DNA of 38,086 nucleotides from an uncultured Paludibacter sp. (GCA_900498215.1 LR026962.1:2688521-2726606); one strand, 5' to 3'; counted from the first letter of the stretch, positions 26,139 to 34,341 are shown. A program made the numbers and translations. The notes: generated from the sequence alone by a model not told the origin.

Positions 26139-26146
26139 TATTTTTG
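26139..26146 (+). promoter_or_regulatory. -7 box of the trmD promoter
   Basis: TATTTTTG matches TAnnTTTG, 17 bases before the trmD ATG, at the same distance as in metH. A TTG at 26118-26120, inside the word repeat, lies 18 bases upstream and could serve as the -33 element. Confidence 0.5.
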
Positions 26147-26162
26147 CAAAAATGATTTTTGT

Positions 26163-26840
26163 ATGCGAATAGATATTATTTCCGCCGTACCCGAATTGCT
26201 CGAAAGTCCTTTGAATTTTTCCATTGTGAAACGGGCGAAAGAAAAAGGATTGGTGGAAATTTTTGTACATAATTTACGTGATTATACGCAGGATAAACAT
26301 CGGCGCGTGGATGATTACGCGTTTGGTTTTGGCGCAGGAATGGTGTTGCAAATAGAGCCGGTGGACAATGTTATTTCAGAACTGAAATCGGAACGGGAAT
26401 ACGATGAAATTATTTATACTTCGCCCGATGGAGAAAAATTTAATCAAAAATTAGCCAACCGATATTCAATGTCGGAAAATTTGATTATTCTTTGCGGACA
26501 TTACAAAGGAATTGATCATCGTATACGGGAACATCTGATTACCAAAGAAATAAGTATTGGTGATTTTGTCCTTACCGGAGGCGAACTTCCGGCGGCAATA
26601 TTTACGGATGCCATTGTACGTTTAATTCCGGGTGTAATAAGTGATGAAACTTCTGCGCTTTCGGATAGTTTTCAGGATAATTTATTAGCGCCGCCGGTTT
26701 ATACACGTCCCGCGGATTACAAAGGGTGGAAAGTACCGGATATTTTACTTTCGGGACATCAGGCAAAAGTAGAAGAGTGGCTGCATCAGCAATCGGTAGA
26801 AAGAACCAAACGTTTACGACCGGATTTGTTAGATGAATAA
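26163..26840 (+). CDS. trmD: tRNA (guanine(37)-N1)-methyltransferase
   Basis: TrmD methylates N1 of G37 in tRNAs and prevents frameshifting. The open frame extends up to 26037 through non-coding repeat, but the ATG at 26163 gives [21 protein letters not shown], the standard TrmD beginning, and 225 residues, as usual in this phylum. The SPOUT knot motifs [12 protein letters not shown] and [14 protein letters not shown] are intact, as are [14 protein letters not shown] and [21 protein letters not shown]. rimM, rpsP and rplS, often its neighbours elsewhere, are absent. Confidence 0.97.
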   Translation: MRIDIISAVPELLESPLNFSIVKRAKEKGLVEIFVHNLRDYTQDKHRRVDDYAFGFGAGMVLQIEPVDNVISELKSEREYDEIIYTSPDGEKFNQKLANRYSMSENLIILCGHYKGIDHRIREHLITKEISIGDFVLTGGELPAAIFTDAIVRLIPGVISDETSALSDSFQDNLLAPPVYTRPADYKGWKVPDILLSGHQAKVEEWLHQQSVERTKRLRPDLLDE

Positions 26841-26888
26841 AATATTCTCAATTTCCTATCGGGAGTATTTTAGAATATTTCTTGTTTT
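26838..26888 (+). terminator. Possible terminator after trmD
   Basis: AAATATTCT (26840-26848) pairs perfectly with AGAATATTT (26872-26880), with a 23-base loop and CTTGTTTTTG after it. The stem is AT-rich, so strength is uncertain. Confidence 0.45.
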
Positions 26889-26894
26889 TGATAG

Positions 26895-27179
26895 ATGAGA
26901 TTTTTACTTATATATCTGATAATTATTAATTTAATCACAGCAATTCTATTTATTTACGATAAAATTGCCGCGCAAAAAGAATGGACAAGAATACCGGAAT
27001 ATCTGCTTCATTTTTTGGAATTGTCGGGCGGTGTTTTTGCTGTGATTCCATTAATGTACATTATTCGGCATAAAAATCTGAAATTCAAATATTACGTTGT
27101 AACTTATTTGATATTACTGTTATGGATTGTAGGAGTTTTGATGCTTAAATTTGAACTTTACCGATTGGCGAATCTATGA
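26895..27179 (+). CDS. DUF1294 family membrane protein
   Basis: A 94-residue inner-membrane protein with about three helices (2-20, 43-59, 68-86). IYDKIAAQKEWTRIPEYLLHFLELSGG matches the DUF1294 core (YDKxxA..RIPE..L), whose function is unknown. The stop overlaps the carbonic anhydrase start by 4 bases (ATGA), so the two are translationally coupled. It could be helped by or assist bicarbonate handling, but only context supports this. Confidence 0.75.
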   Translation: MRFLLIYLIIINLITAILFIYDKIAAQKEWTRIPEYLLHFLELSGGVFAVIPLMYIIRHKNLKFKYYVVTYLILLLWIVGVLMLKFELYRLANL

Positions 27180-27829
27180 AACGTGAAAATAAAAAATCAA
27201 ATGCGCTTTTTGAAGGAGTAAAAGAATTCAAAGAGAAAGATTTTGTGATTCATCAGGAAATTTTTAAAAATCTCGAAAAAAATCAAAATCCGCATACACT
27301 TTTTATCGGTTGTTCCGATTCGCGCGTGGTGCCTAATTTGATTACCAAATCGCTTCCCGGTGAGTTGTTTATTATTCGGAATGTGGCAAATTTGGTTCCT
27401 TTTTTCAGAAAAGATTTGGATGCGCATCTGGCAACTTCTTCTGCCATTGAATACGCTGTAAATGTATTGGAAGTAGAAAATATTATTGTTTGCGGACATT
27501 CAAATTGTGGAGGATGCAGAGCATTATATGCTTCAGAGAGCAAATTGAAAAATTTGCCTATGACAAAAAAATGGTTGGAGTTGGCTCAGCCGGTAAAAGC
27601 ATTGGTAAAAGAGAAAATAAAAACAGAAAAAACGGAAACTTGCAAGCGCGATGAATTAACTGCCCAATTGAATGTAATAGAACAAATGAAACATTTATTG
27701 ACTTTTCCGTACATTAAAGAACGGCTCGATAAAGGAAAACTGAACATTCTGGGTTGGTATTATGTAATTGAAACAGGGGAGGTTTTTAATTATTCACCCG
27801 AAAAACAGATTTTTGAAAGAATTGAGTAA
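27176..27829 (+). CDS. Beta-class carbonic anhydrase
   Basis: The enzyme interconverts CO2 and bicarbonate. The 217-residue protein has the zinc ligands C46 (GCSDSRVVPN, with the D48-R50 dyad), H108 and C111 (CGHSNCGGC), and LFIIRNVAN (64-72), the normal beta-class set. It probably supplies bicarbonate for carboxylations in the cytosol. No signal peptide is present. The start overlaps the DUF1294 gene by 4 bases. Confidence 0.95.
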   Translation: MKRENKKSNALFEGVKEFKEKDFVIHQEIFKNLEKNQNPHTLFIGCSDSRVVPNLITKSLPGELFIIRNVANLVPFFRKDLDAHLATSSAIEYAVNVLEVENIIVCGHSNCGGCRALYASESKLKNLPMTKKWLELAQPVKALVKEKIKTEKTETCKRDELTAQLNVIEQMKHLLTFPYIKERLDKGKLNILGWYYVIETGEVFNYSPEKQIFERIE

Positions 27830-27837
27830 TTTTATAG

Positions 27838-27950
27838 TTCGAGTGTTTGAGGTTTGAACGTTTGATGTTTAAGAAATTGTCCGATAAATTTTAATATTTC
27901 AACTATTAGAGGTCAAAAGTCTTGACTCTTGGTTCTTGATGCTAAATGTC
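27838..27950. repeat. Short-word repeats between carbonic anhydrase and argC
   Basis: The spacer contains GTTTGAGGTTTGAACGTTTG (27845-27864) and TCTTGACTCTTGGTTCTTG (27919-27937), degenerate direct repeats of 6-8-base words. The second is the same family as the words before trmD. Confidence 0.6.
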
Positions 27951-27959
27951 TAAAATAAT

Positions 27960-28931
27960 ATGAAAATAAAAGCAGGAATTATAGGTGGCGCAGGTTATAC
28001 TGCGGGAGAATTAATTCGGATTTTAATTTATCATCCGAATGTGGAAATTGAATTTGTAAACAGCAGCAGCAATGCAGGTAATCTGATTGCGAATGTTCAT
28101 AGTGGATTGATTGGAGAAACCGATTTACGTTTTACAGACCAATTGCCACTGGATAAAGTAGATGTGTTGTTTCTGTGTTCTGCTCACGGCGACAGTAAAA
28201 AATTTTTGGAGGAAAATACCGTTCCTGACGAAATGAAAATCATCGATTTGTCCACAGATTTTCGGCTCGTGCGACCTGAACACGATTTTGTGTATGGACT
28301 GCCTGAAATGAACAGGGAAGTAATAAAGCATTCAGATCACATAGCTAATCCGGGTTGTTTTGCTACAGCAATTCAATTAGCGCTTCTTCCTTTAGCAAGT
28401 AAAGGATTTTTGAATGATGAAATTCATATAAATGCCATAACGGGTTCTACGGGCGCCGGAGTAAAACCTTCCGATACTTCTCATTTTAGTTGGAGAAACA
28501 ATAATATATCCATCTATAAACCATTTGAACATCAACATTTGCACGAAATTAAGCAATCTTTGTATCAGATGCAACCGGGTTTTGCACAACCTGTTAATTT
28601 TATCCCGGTGAGAGGAAACTTTGCTCGGGGAATTTATGCTACCGTTTATACAAAATGTAAGTTAGCTGCCGATGAAGTAAAAAAACTTTATCAGAACTTT
28701 TATAAAAATGCAGCTTTTACGTTTGTGGCGGATAAAAATCCCGATATGAAACAGGTGGTAAACACAAATAAAGCGGTGGTTTATGTAGAAAAACATGGAG
28801 ATTATCTGTTAATTATTTCTATAATCGACAATCTTTTAAAGGGCGCTTCGGGACAAGCAGTTCAAAATATGAATTTAATATTTGGATTGGATGAAAGCGC
28901 CGGATTATACTTAAAATCTATCGGATTTTGA
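27960..28931 (+). CDS. argC: N-acetyl-gamma-glutamyl-phosphate reductase
   Basis: ArgC reduces N-acetylglutamyl phosphate to the semialdehyde in arginine synthesis, using NADPH. The 323-residue protein has the Rossmann loop GIIGGAGYTAGELIRIL (6-22), the catalytic cysteine C133 in NPGCFATAIQLALLPL, and the HQHLHEI region (191-197) with the catalytic histidine. FVPVRG-type sequence (FIPVRGNFARG) follows. No other arg genes are in the window although argC is often clustered. The cluster may lie elsewhere. Confidence 0.96.
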   Translation: MKIKAGIIGGAGYTAGELIRILIYHPNVEIEFVNSSSNAGNLIANVHSGLIGETDLRFTDQLPLDKVDVLFLCSAHGDSKKFLEENTVPDEMKIIDLSTDFRLVRPEHDFVYGLPEMNREVIKHSDHIANPGCFATAIQLALLPLASKGFLNDEIHINAITGSTGAGVKPSDTSHFSWRNNNISIYKPFEHQHLHEIKQSLYQMQPGFAQPVNFIPVRGNFARGIYATVYTKCKLAADEVKKLYQNFYKNAAFTFVADKNPDMKQVVNTNKAVVYVEKHGDYLLIISIIDNLLKGASGQAVQNMNLIFGLDESAGLYLKSIGF

Positions 28932-28938
28932 GCGTTAA

Positions 28939-28963
28939 AAATATGTTCTAAAACATGTTTTTG
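28939..28963 (+). terminator. Possible terminator after argC
   Basis: AAATATGTT, loop CTAA, AACATGTTT, then TTG: nine base pairs with one G-U, 9 bases after the argC stop. Confidence 0.4.
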
Positions 28964-29012
28964 TCATAGCATGGTTAAAAAAGGTTAAATGCCTGAATAT
29001 TGATTGTAAAAG

Positions 29013-29044
29013 TTTGCACAATTTAAAAACACGCTCTATATTTG
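29013..29044 (+). promoter_or_regulatory. Near-consensus Bacteroidota promoter without a gene
   Basis: TTTG (29013-29016), exactly 20 bases, then TATATTTG (29037-29044). Spacing and both boxes fit the phylum's primary sigma-factor consensus. It points away from argC into non-coding DNA, with no plus-strand start codon leading to an ORF before the terminator. Confidence 0.65.
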
Positions 29045-29049
29045 TATCG

Positions 29050-29119
29050 TGATTTTTTCATAGTATTAGATTTAAGGTTAACAAAGATTGGTAGTCAGGC
29101 GTGGCTACCTTTCTCTTTT
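29050..29119 (+). ncRNA. Candidate small RNA with own promoter and terminator
   Basis: A transcript from the promoter at 29013-29044 would start near 29050 and end at the T-run near 29119, about 70 bases. The end is a hairpin GGTAGTC (29090-29096), loop AGGCGT, GGCTACC (29103-29109) with TTTCTCTTTT after it, a good intrinsic terminator. No peptide frame: the only GTG is followed by a stop after three codons. I do not recognise a known RNA family. Read-through would be antisense to the 3' end of the ABC-F gene. Confidence 0.45.
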
Positions 29120-29123
29120 AAAA

Positions 29124-29186
29124 ACACTTAAATTAAACACTTAAATTAAACACTTAAATTAAGCACTTAAATTAAGCACTTAAATT
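29124..29186. repeat. 13-bp tandem repeat, 4.8 copies
   Basis: Unit ACACTTAAATTAA (last two copies with G first). The final partial copy covers the stop codon and last codon of the ABC-F gene, so the repeat has formed at or grown into a gene end. Confidence 0.85.
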
Positions 29187-31048
29187 TCGCTCAATTCAAG
29201 CCAGCGCATTGTTTTTTCGTCAATCAATTCGGTCAATTCTGCAAATTTTTGTGGTAATTCTATGATTTCTTTTTCAGTTAAATTTCCTGACGAAAGTTTC
29301 GTTTCAATATCGGCTTTTTCCTTTTCCAGTTTCGGTATTTCTTTTTCCAATGCCTCAAACTCCTGCTTTTCTTTGAAACTCATCTTTCTTGGTCTATCTT
29401 TCTTATCTGAAAAATCTTGATTCTTGCCTCTTGATTCTTGCTTCTTTTCAGCGTCTTGATTTCTGGTTTTTTGTTCCTGACTATCACGGTATTGTGTATA
29501 ATTCCCGGGAAAATCTCGTATAACACCTTCTCCTTCAAAAACAAACAGATGATCTACAATTTTATCCATAAAATAACGGTCGTGGCTTACTACAATAACA
29601 CATCCTTTGAATGTTTGCAAATAATCTTCTAAAATGTTCAATGTAACAATATCCAAATCATTCGTCGGTTCATCAAGAACTAAAAAATTAGGATTTTTCA
29701 TCAATACAGTACAAAGATGCAGCCGTCGTTTTTCGCCGCCGCTAAGTTTGTAAACGTAATTATGCTGTTTCTCAGGAGTGAATAGGAAATAATTCAAAAA
29801 TTGTGAGGCATTCATCTTTTTTCCGTTTCCCAAGTTCACTTCTTCGGCAATTTCACGTACCACGTCAATTACTTTCATATCTTCGTTAAAATTCAATCCA
29901 TCTTGGCTGTAGTAACCAAATACAACGGTTTCACCAATATCAAAACTGCCGCTGTCGGGTTTTACTTCGCCTAAAAGCATTTTTAGAAAAGTGGTTTTTC
30001 CGGTACCATTTTTCCCAACAATGCCGAGTTTTTCATACCGGGCAAAATTGTAGTAGAAATTATCCAGAATTTTTAAATCGCCATACGATTTGCTGATGTA
30101 TTTTGCTTCAAAAATTTTTGAACCGAGATACGATGCTTTTACGGCAAGTTTTATGTTTTCGTTTACTGTTTTTTGTTTTGCGCGCTCTTCAATTTCCTGA
30201 AAACGGTCAATTCTTCCTTTTGATTTTCCTGTGCGCGCTTGAGGTGTGCTTCGTATCCATTCCAATTCACGCCGGTAAATGTTTTTAGCGCTTTCAGTTT
30301 CTGCATTAAAAACATCGATACGCTCCTGACGTTTTTCTAAATAATAACTGTAATTTCCTGAATATGAATAAAGTGTCTGATTATCGATTTCTAAAATATC
30401 GGTGCAAACTCGGTCTAAAAAATATCGGTCGTGCGTAACCATAAGCAACGCCATCGAAGAGCGTTTTAAAAAATCTTCCAACCATTCTATCATTTCCAAA
30501 TCCAAATGATTGGTCGGTTCATCTAAAATCAATAATTCGGGTTCGCTGATCAATACATTTGCCAATGCAACCCGTTTGATTTGTCCGCCCGAAAGTTCTC
30601 CTATTTTTTGTTCAAAATCGGTTATTTTGAGTTTACCGAGGATTTGCTTGATGCGCGTTTCGTAATCCCATGCTTTTAAAATATCCATTTGAGCCAAAAT
30701 ATGATTCATTTTTTGCTCATCAGGATGCAGCATAATATGTTCGTATTCGGCAATGGTACGCACAATTTCATTATCCGATTGCAGACATGCGTCGATTACT
30801 GAAAAATCTTTGGGAAACTCAGGCGATTGTTCCAAATATCCGATTCGTAAATCTTTTTTAAATGAAATCTTGCCGTTGTCAGCGCTTTCTTTTCCGGCAA
30901 TAATATTGAGAAGGGTGGTTTTTCCGGTTCCGTTTTTGGCAATCAACGCTATTCTCTGATTATCAGAAATTCCAAAGGAAATATTTTCAAAAAGATGTTT
31001 GTCGCCAAAAGATTTTGTAAGATTTTCAACCTGCAAATAACTTATCAT
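29180..31048 (-). CDS. ABC-F family ATPase
   Basis: A 622-residue cytosolic protein with two ABC domains and no membrane part. Domain 1 has AKNGTGKTTLLN (37-48), LSGGQIKR and LLILDEPTNHLD; domain 2 has GKNGTGKTTFLKML, LSGGEKRRLHL and FLVLDEPTNDLD. ABC-F proteins act on the ribosome (Uup/EttA types) or give antibiotic protection. The domain layout with a long C-terminal coiled coil (about 560-622, EKEIPKLEKEKADIETKL) fits Uup, which also binds DNA. A Gln/Lys-rich linker (about 528-560) is coded by DNA of the CTTGATTCTTG word family. A TAnnTTTG box precedes the start. Uup-like is likely but not certain. Confidence 0.92.
   Translation of the reverse strand: MISYLQVENLTKSFGDKHLFENISFGISDNQRIALIAKNGTGKTTLLNIIAGKESADNGKISFKKDLRIGYLEQSPEFPKDFSVIDACLQSDNEIVRTIAEYEHIMLHPDEQKMNHILAQMDILKAWDYETRIKQILGKLKITDFEQKIGELSGGQIKRVALANVLISEPELLILDEPTNHLDLEMIEWLEDFLKRSSMALLMVTHDRYFLDRVCTDILEIDNQTLYSYSGNYSYYLEKRQERIDVFNAETESAKNIYRRELEWIRSTPQARTGKSKGRIDRFQEIEERAKQKTVNENIKLAVKASYLGSKIFEAKYISKSYGDLKILDNFYYNFARYEKLGIVGKNGTGKTTFLKMLLGEVKPDSGSFDIGETVVFGYYSQDGLNFNEDMKVIDVVREIAEEVNLGNGKKMNASQFLNYFLFTPEKQHNYVYKLSGGEKRRLHLCTVLMKNPNFLVLDEPTNDLDIVTLNILEDYLQTFKGCVIVVSHDRYFMDKIVDHLFVFEGEGVIRDFPGNYTQYRDSQEQKTRNQDAEKKQESRGKNQDFSDKKDRPRKMSFKEKQEFEALEKEIPKLEKEKADIETKLSSGNLTEKEIIELPQKFAELTELIDEKTMRWLELSEI
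29414..29447. repeat. CTTGATTCTTG word repeat inside the ABC-F coding sequence
   Basis: ATCTTGATTCTTG, CC, TCTTGATTCTTG, CTTCTT. It shares a 13-mer with the spacer before trmD. On the coding strand it makes the Gln/Lys/Glu/Asn-rich linker (KKQESRGKNQD). Confidence 0.75.
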
Positions 31049-31067
31049 AACTCAAAAGAATTTGATG

Positions 31068-31075
31068 CAAAGATA
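31068..31075 (-). promoter_or_regulatory. -7 box of the ABC-F promoter
   Basis: Minus-strand TATCTTTG matches TAnnTTTG, 19 bases before the ABC-F start codon. Confidence 0.5.
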
Positions 31076-31091
31076 GGTATTTGTTTTCTAT

Positions 31092-32417
31092 CTAAATTAT
31101 ATACGCCGCTCCAAGTAATAAAACATTCAGTGAAATTACAATTAAAAAACTTGTAAACAACATTTTTTTAAGTTCTTTTCTTTGTCCGGAGAAAAAATAC
31201 GCATAAAACATCGTAACAATCGTATTGCTTATCATAGCAAGCAAAATGCTCATTATCACAATTTTTGGTTGAATTTCACCTATATTCTGAAGCAAATTAA
31301 GTATAAAAGGGGTAATATCGCTAAAACCACTTAACAATGAAAGTGCAGTTACGCCTGAATTTCCCACATAACGCACTGTGTATGTTGTAAGCAAAGTAAA
31401 AAATACAAATAATCCTGCAAATATTAGTGCGACTTTAAACTCCAGCGGATTTTTATACTCTTTTTCTTCGGCGTTTTCATCCGTAATTTTCAATTCCGCC
31501 TTTCCATTCTTTTTTCGGTAAAAAAACCAGGAAACAACAGCGGCGACAATTACCATAACGAGCAGATAAGGGTAAATCTGTATAAAAATAGCTTTACTGA
31601 AAATAAAAATTAAAATCAGAAATTTAAGAAACATCATACTCTTGGCAATAATCATTGCACCTGTAAATTTTGGAAGTTCATTGGTCGAAGCTGTTTTAGA
31701 TTCTTTGGCTAAAATAGCAATGGTGGCAGTGCTGCTATAAAGCCCGCCTAAAAGTCCTGAAACAAAAATGCCCGATTCTTTGAAAACATATCTTTTCAAT
31801 AAATAAGAAGCATACGAAATACCTGAAACCACCACAGTTGCAAGCCAAACAGAATAGGGAGTGAGATTTATTCCTTCAATAATGTTGTTCTTAGGTAAAA
31901 TAGGAAGAACTATACCGCTGATGATCAAAAATTTAGATAAAGTTATCAATTCGTCGTTGCGCATTTTGTTTGCAAACTGTTTAAAGGTAGATTTCATTTC
32001 AGAAAGCATTAAAATAAGCACAACTACCATCAGAGAAAACCACATAGGTTGAGTAATAACAACGGGAGCAAGACAATAGGTGATAAGACCGATGAGAATA
32101 GTTGTAAGCCCGTAAATGTCGTGATTGCGGATTTTTCCGTAATAATTCAAGCCGAAAAAAACAACCAATGCAAATCCGCCGCCAAAAAAGAGAAATAGAT
32201 TGGTTTTATCAAGAATGTACAAAATATACCCTAAAATTCCTATGAACGTAAAAGTACGGTCGGTACCAAAAGTGGTGATTTCTCCTTTGTCTCCTTCGTG
32301 TTTTTGCTGCAATTTTCGCTGCGAAAGTCCGATAAGAAATGAAAAAACCGTAACTAAAACAAATGAAACGAGTTCGGCTGGTAATATTTGAAGAAAATTT
32401 TGCATTGGCATATTCAA
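31092..32417 (-). CDS. MgtC/SapB-DUF4010 family membrane protein
   Basis: A 441-residue integral membrane protein with about 12 hydrophobic segments. The first 140 residues have the MgtC/SapB pattern (VFSFLIGLSQRKLQ, GTDRTFTFIGILGYIL), and the C-terminal part (about 190-440) is the DUF4010 type (GLLGGLYSSTATIAILAKES, GNSGVTALSLLSGFSDITPF). Such fusions are found in many bacteria; the transported or sensed substance is unknown. It follows the YccF gene by 44 bases in the same direction and may share its transcript. Confidence 0.82.
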   Translation of the reverse strand: MNMPMQNFLQILPAELVSFVLVTVFSFLIGLSQRKLQQKHEGDKGEITTFGTDRTFTFIGILGYILYILDKTNLFLFFGGGFALVVFFGLNYYGKIRNHDIYGLTTILIGLITYCLAPVVITQPMWFSLMVVVLILMLSEMKSTFKQFANKMRNDELITLSKFLIISGIVLPILPKNNIIEGINLTPYSVWLATVVVSGISYASYLLKRYVFKESGIFVSGLLGGLYSSTATIAILAKESKTASTNELPKFTGAMIIAKSMMFLKFLILIFIFSKAIFIQIYPYLLVMVIVAAVVSWFFYRKKNGKAELKITDENAEEKEYKNPLEFKVALIFAGLFVFFTLLTTYTVRYVGNSGVTALSLLSGFSDITPFILNLLQNIGEIQPKIVIMSILLAMISNTIVTMFYAYFFSGQRKELKKMLFTSFLIVISLNVLLLGAAYII

Positions 32418-32461
32418 TTTTAAAATACAACAATTTAAAAACTAAAAAGTTATAGATTTTA

Positions 32462-32839
32462 TTACCAAGCAAGTTGTACGTCTTTCCCAAAAGGTGTAAA
32501 AGCTAATCGTGCAAATTTGAAATGTTGTTTTGCAAAAGGTAATCCTACAATCGTGATGGCAAATAAAACTCCTAAAAGAACGTGCGTAATGCTAATCCAA
32601 ATACTCCCGATCAAAATCCATATCACATTCATTATAAATGAAAGACATCCCGATTTATTTGGTTTATCTGTGATTTTTGCTCCGAAGGGCCAAAGCATTA
32701 ACGCTGCCAGTTTCAGCGTTTGCAATCCGAAAGGAATGCCCACGATGGTAACCATCATTCCTACGCTGGAAACTACGTATTGCGTGGCAGAAACAAATCC
32801 GCCAAAAACGAGCCAGAGAACATTGCCGAGAGTTTTCAT
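32462..32839 (-). CDS. yccF: YccF domain protein
   Basis: A 125-residue membrane protein with two YccF repeats (about 4-54 and 62-115), each with a hydrophobic hairpin and a WPFG- or TPFG-like end (LKLAALMLWPFGAKI, FKFARLAFTPFGKDV). The function is unknown; the family is widespread. Its start overlaps the DUF4062 gene's stop by 4 bases, so translation is coupled. Confidence 0.85.
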   Translation of the reverse strand: MKTLGNVLWLVFGGFVSATQYVVSSVGMMVTIVGIPFGLQTLKLAALMLWPFGAKITDKPNKSGCLSFIMNVIWILIGSIWISITHVLLGVLFAITIVGLPFAKQHFKFARLAFTPFGKDVQLAW

Positions 32840-34341
32840 AAATTATTGTTTAGATGTTTTTTCAATTGTTTTCCTTCTTCAGTTAAAAAATATTTTTGAT
32901 TAGGATGTCTCGGATTGTCAGGATAAGTTGGCTCTATAAGTTTCAATTCTACCGATGGATTAAGATAGTTAGACATAAAATTCTCTCTATCTTTCAGTTG
33001 AAGAATTTCCATTAACTCGCTTCTTTTCATTTCGCCCGAAAGTATCTCAACGACTTTCTTTACTTCTATCGGTACTTGCTTGCCGGATGCTTGTTGGGTG
33101 CTTGTCGGGCGCTTGTCGGGCGCTTGTTGAAGATTAGCTCGGAAAATAATAGTCTTAAACTCGTCATCATCAATAAATTCAGGTTCGCTCAGTCCAGCTT
33201 TTTTCGCAATTCTTACCATATCCATAGTGCCTGTACCGAGTCTTTCAATGTAGCCTGCGAGATACATCGGTTCTGCTAAAAGAGGATTAGCCGGTACTGA
33301 ACGATGTAATTTTTTAAGTTTATCTGTTGTCCAACCTAATGGAAGATTCCCTGGATTCCAAATTTCCAATCGATCCTTAAATAACATCACCTGAATACTT
33401 CCATTGCAAGTGTAATCGCGATGCGCTACGGCATTTACAATGGCTTCAGAAATTATTTCTCTCGGAATTTCGTAAGCGCCCGGAATGGAAGCTCCCTCAG
33501 ATCGTGTCCCTATCGAATAATCTAATTTTGATAATACGAATTCTTCCGCTTGATTTACAAGTTCAAAAACATCTCCTTTGAAAACTTTGTATGATGGAAT
33601 TGGTTTTTCTAATTCTGTACCTAAAAAATAGGCGCATCTTATTTCAGAATTGATAAAGAAACGTTGTGGTTCACGTCCAAATAATAGAAGGGCTGCATTT
33701 GACAATTTTCCATCATTATATAAATTCAGATGAGTTAAAATATCTTCCGTTGATGCTGCTTCCGATAAAGGAAATCCTCTCTTTTGTTTCGATAATTTTA
33801 TGAAATTAATAATTTTGTTTGTGTCAATGTCAGATAACGAAGCGTTGTTGTCTGTAGAAGCGTCAAAAGGAGCGGTGCGCACAATCTCTTTTTCAATCAA
33901 ATAATTTACTAATGAAGTGTAAACGGCAGTTTTGAGTTCAGAAATGTCTCTAAAACTTTTTCTGATTAATTTTTCTTGAGCTTTGTTAATCAACAACACT
34001 TCTTTTGGATGTCTTTCAGAATTAGAATGTTCAGTAATAAACACATAACGTGTTTTCCTGTGTAATGTGGCGTGGTCAAACTCTCTTTCTGTAGGTGATA
34101 TGCCTTTTTCGTCCTCAAATCCGTAAAGTTTTCCAAATAATCCAATATACACGCCACTTTGTTCTACTTCTTTCAAATAAGTCTGGGTTACAGTTGTATC
34201 AGATGCCGGAAGTAATTCAAAAATAAATGGTTCAAAAAACTTTCCCAATAAAGCATCCGATTTTATATAATCGTGTAATTCTCTTCTTTCTTTTGAAAAT
34301 TCACTTTGAACACTGCTTATAAAAACTTTAGTTTTAGGCAT
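32836..34341 (-). CDS. DUF4062-HATPase-winged-helix protein
   Basis: A 501-residue three-part protein. Residues 1-150 are a DUF4062 domain (KVFISSVQSEFSKERRELHDYI, SGVYIGLFGKLYG, GISPTEREFDHA), related to the TIR-like fold and found in stress and defence proteins. Residues about 225-400 match the RecG-like/HATPase_c_4 domain (REIISEAIVNAVAHRDY, NPGNLP, RLGTGTMDM), normally preceded by an AlbA_2 (Schlafen) domain that is missing here. Residues 425-501 are a winged helix (MKRSELMEILQLKDRENF). Between them (404-423) lies a linker encoded by an 11-bp tandem repeat. It leads an operon with yccF. The role is unknown; defence, transcription control or stress sensing are possible. Confidence 0.78.
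   Translation of the reverse strand: MPKTKVFISSVQSEFSKERRELHDYIKSDALLGKFFEPFIFELLPASDTTVTQTYLKEVEQSGVYIGLFGKLYGFEDEKGISPTEREFDHATLHRKTRYVFITEHSNSERHPKEVLLINKAQEKLIRKSFRDISELKTAVYTSLVNYLIEKEIVRTAPFDASTDNNASLSDIDTNKIINFIKLSKQKRGFPLSEAASTEDILTHLNLYNDGKLSNAALLLFGREPQRFFINSEIRCAYFLGTELEKPIPSYKVFKGDVFELVNQAEEFVLSKLDYSIGTRSEGASIPGAYEIPREIISEAIVNAVAHRDYTCNGSIQVMLFKDRLEIWNPGNLPLGWTTDKLKKLHRSVPANPLLAEPMYLAGYIERLGTGTMDMVRIAKKAGLSEPEFIDDDEFKTIIFRANLQQAPDKRPTSTQQASGKQVPIEVKKVVEILSGEMKRSELMEILQLKDRENFMSNYLNPSVELKLIEPTYPDNPRHPNQKYFLTEEGKQLKKHLNNNL
33078..33128. repeat. 11-bp tandem repeat inside the DUF4062 gene
   Basis: Four full units and part of a fifth. Coding-strand unit AAGCGCCCGAC; in coding order the copies are AAGCGCCCGAC twice, AAGCACCCAAC and AAGCATCCGGC. 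Since 11 is not a multiple of 3, three units make an 11-residue period in the protein (QAPDKRPTSTQ, then QASGKQV). Confidence 0.85.

Noticed and set aside
26037-26162. Upstream start for trmD
   Set aside because: The extra 42 codons cover repeat and promoter sequence, and the standard TrmD N-terminus begins at 26163.
29124-29186. CRISPR array
   Set aside because: The 13-bp units are directly joined without spacers; it is a simple tandem repeat.
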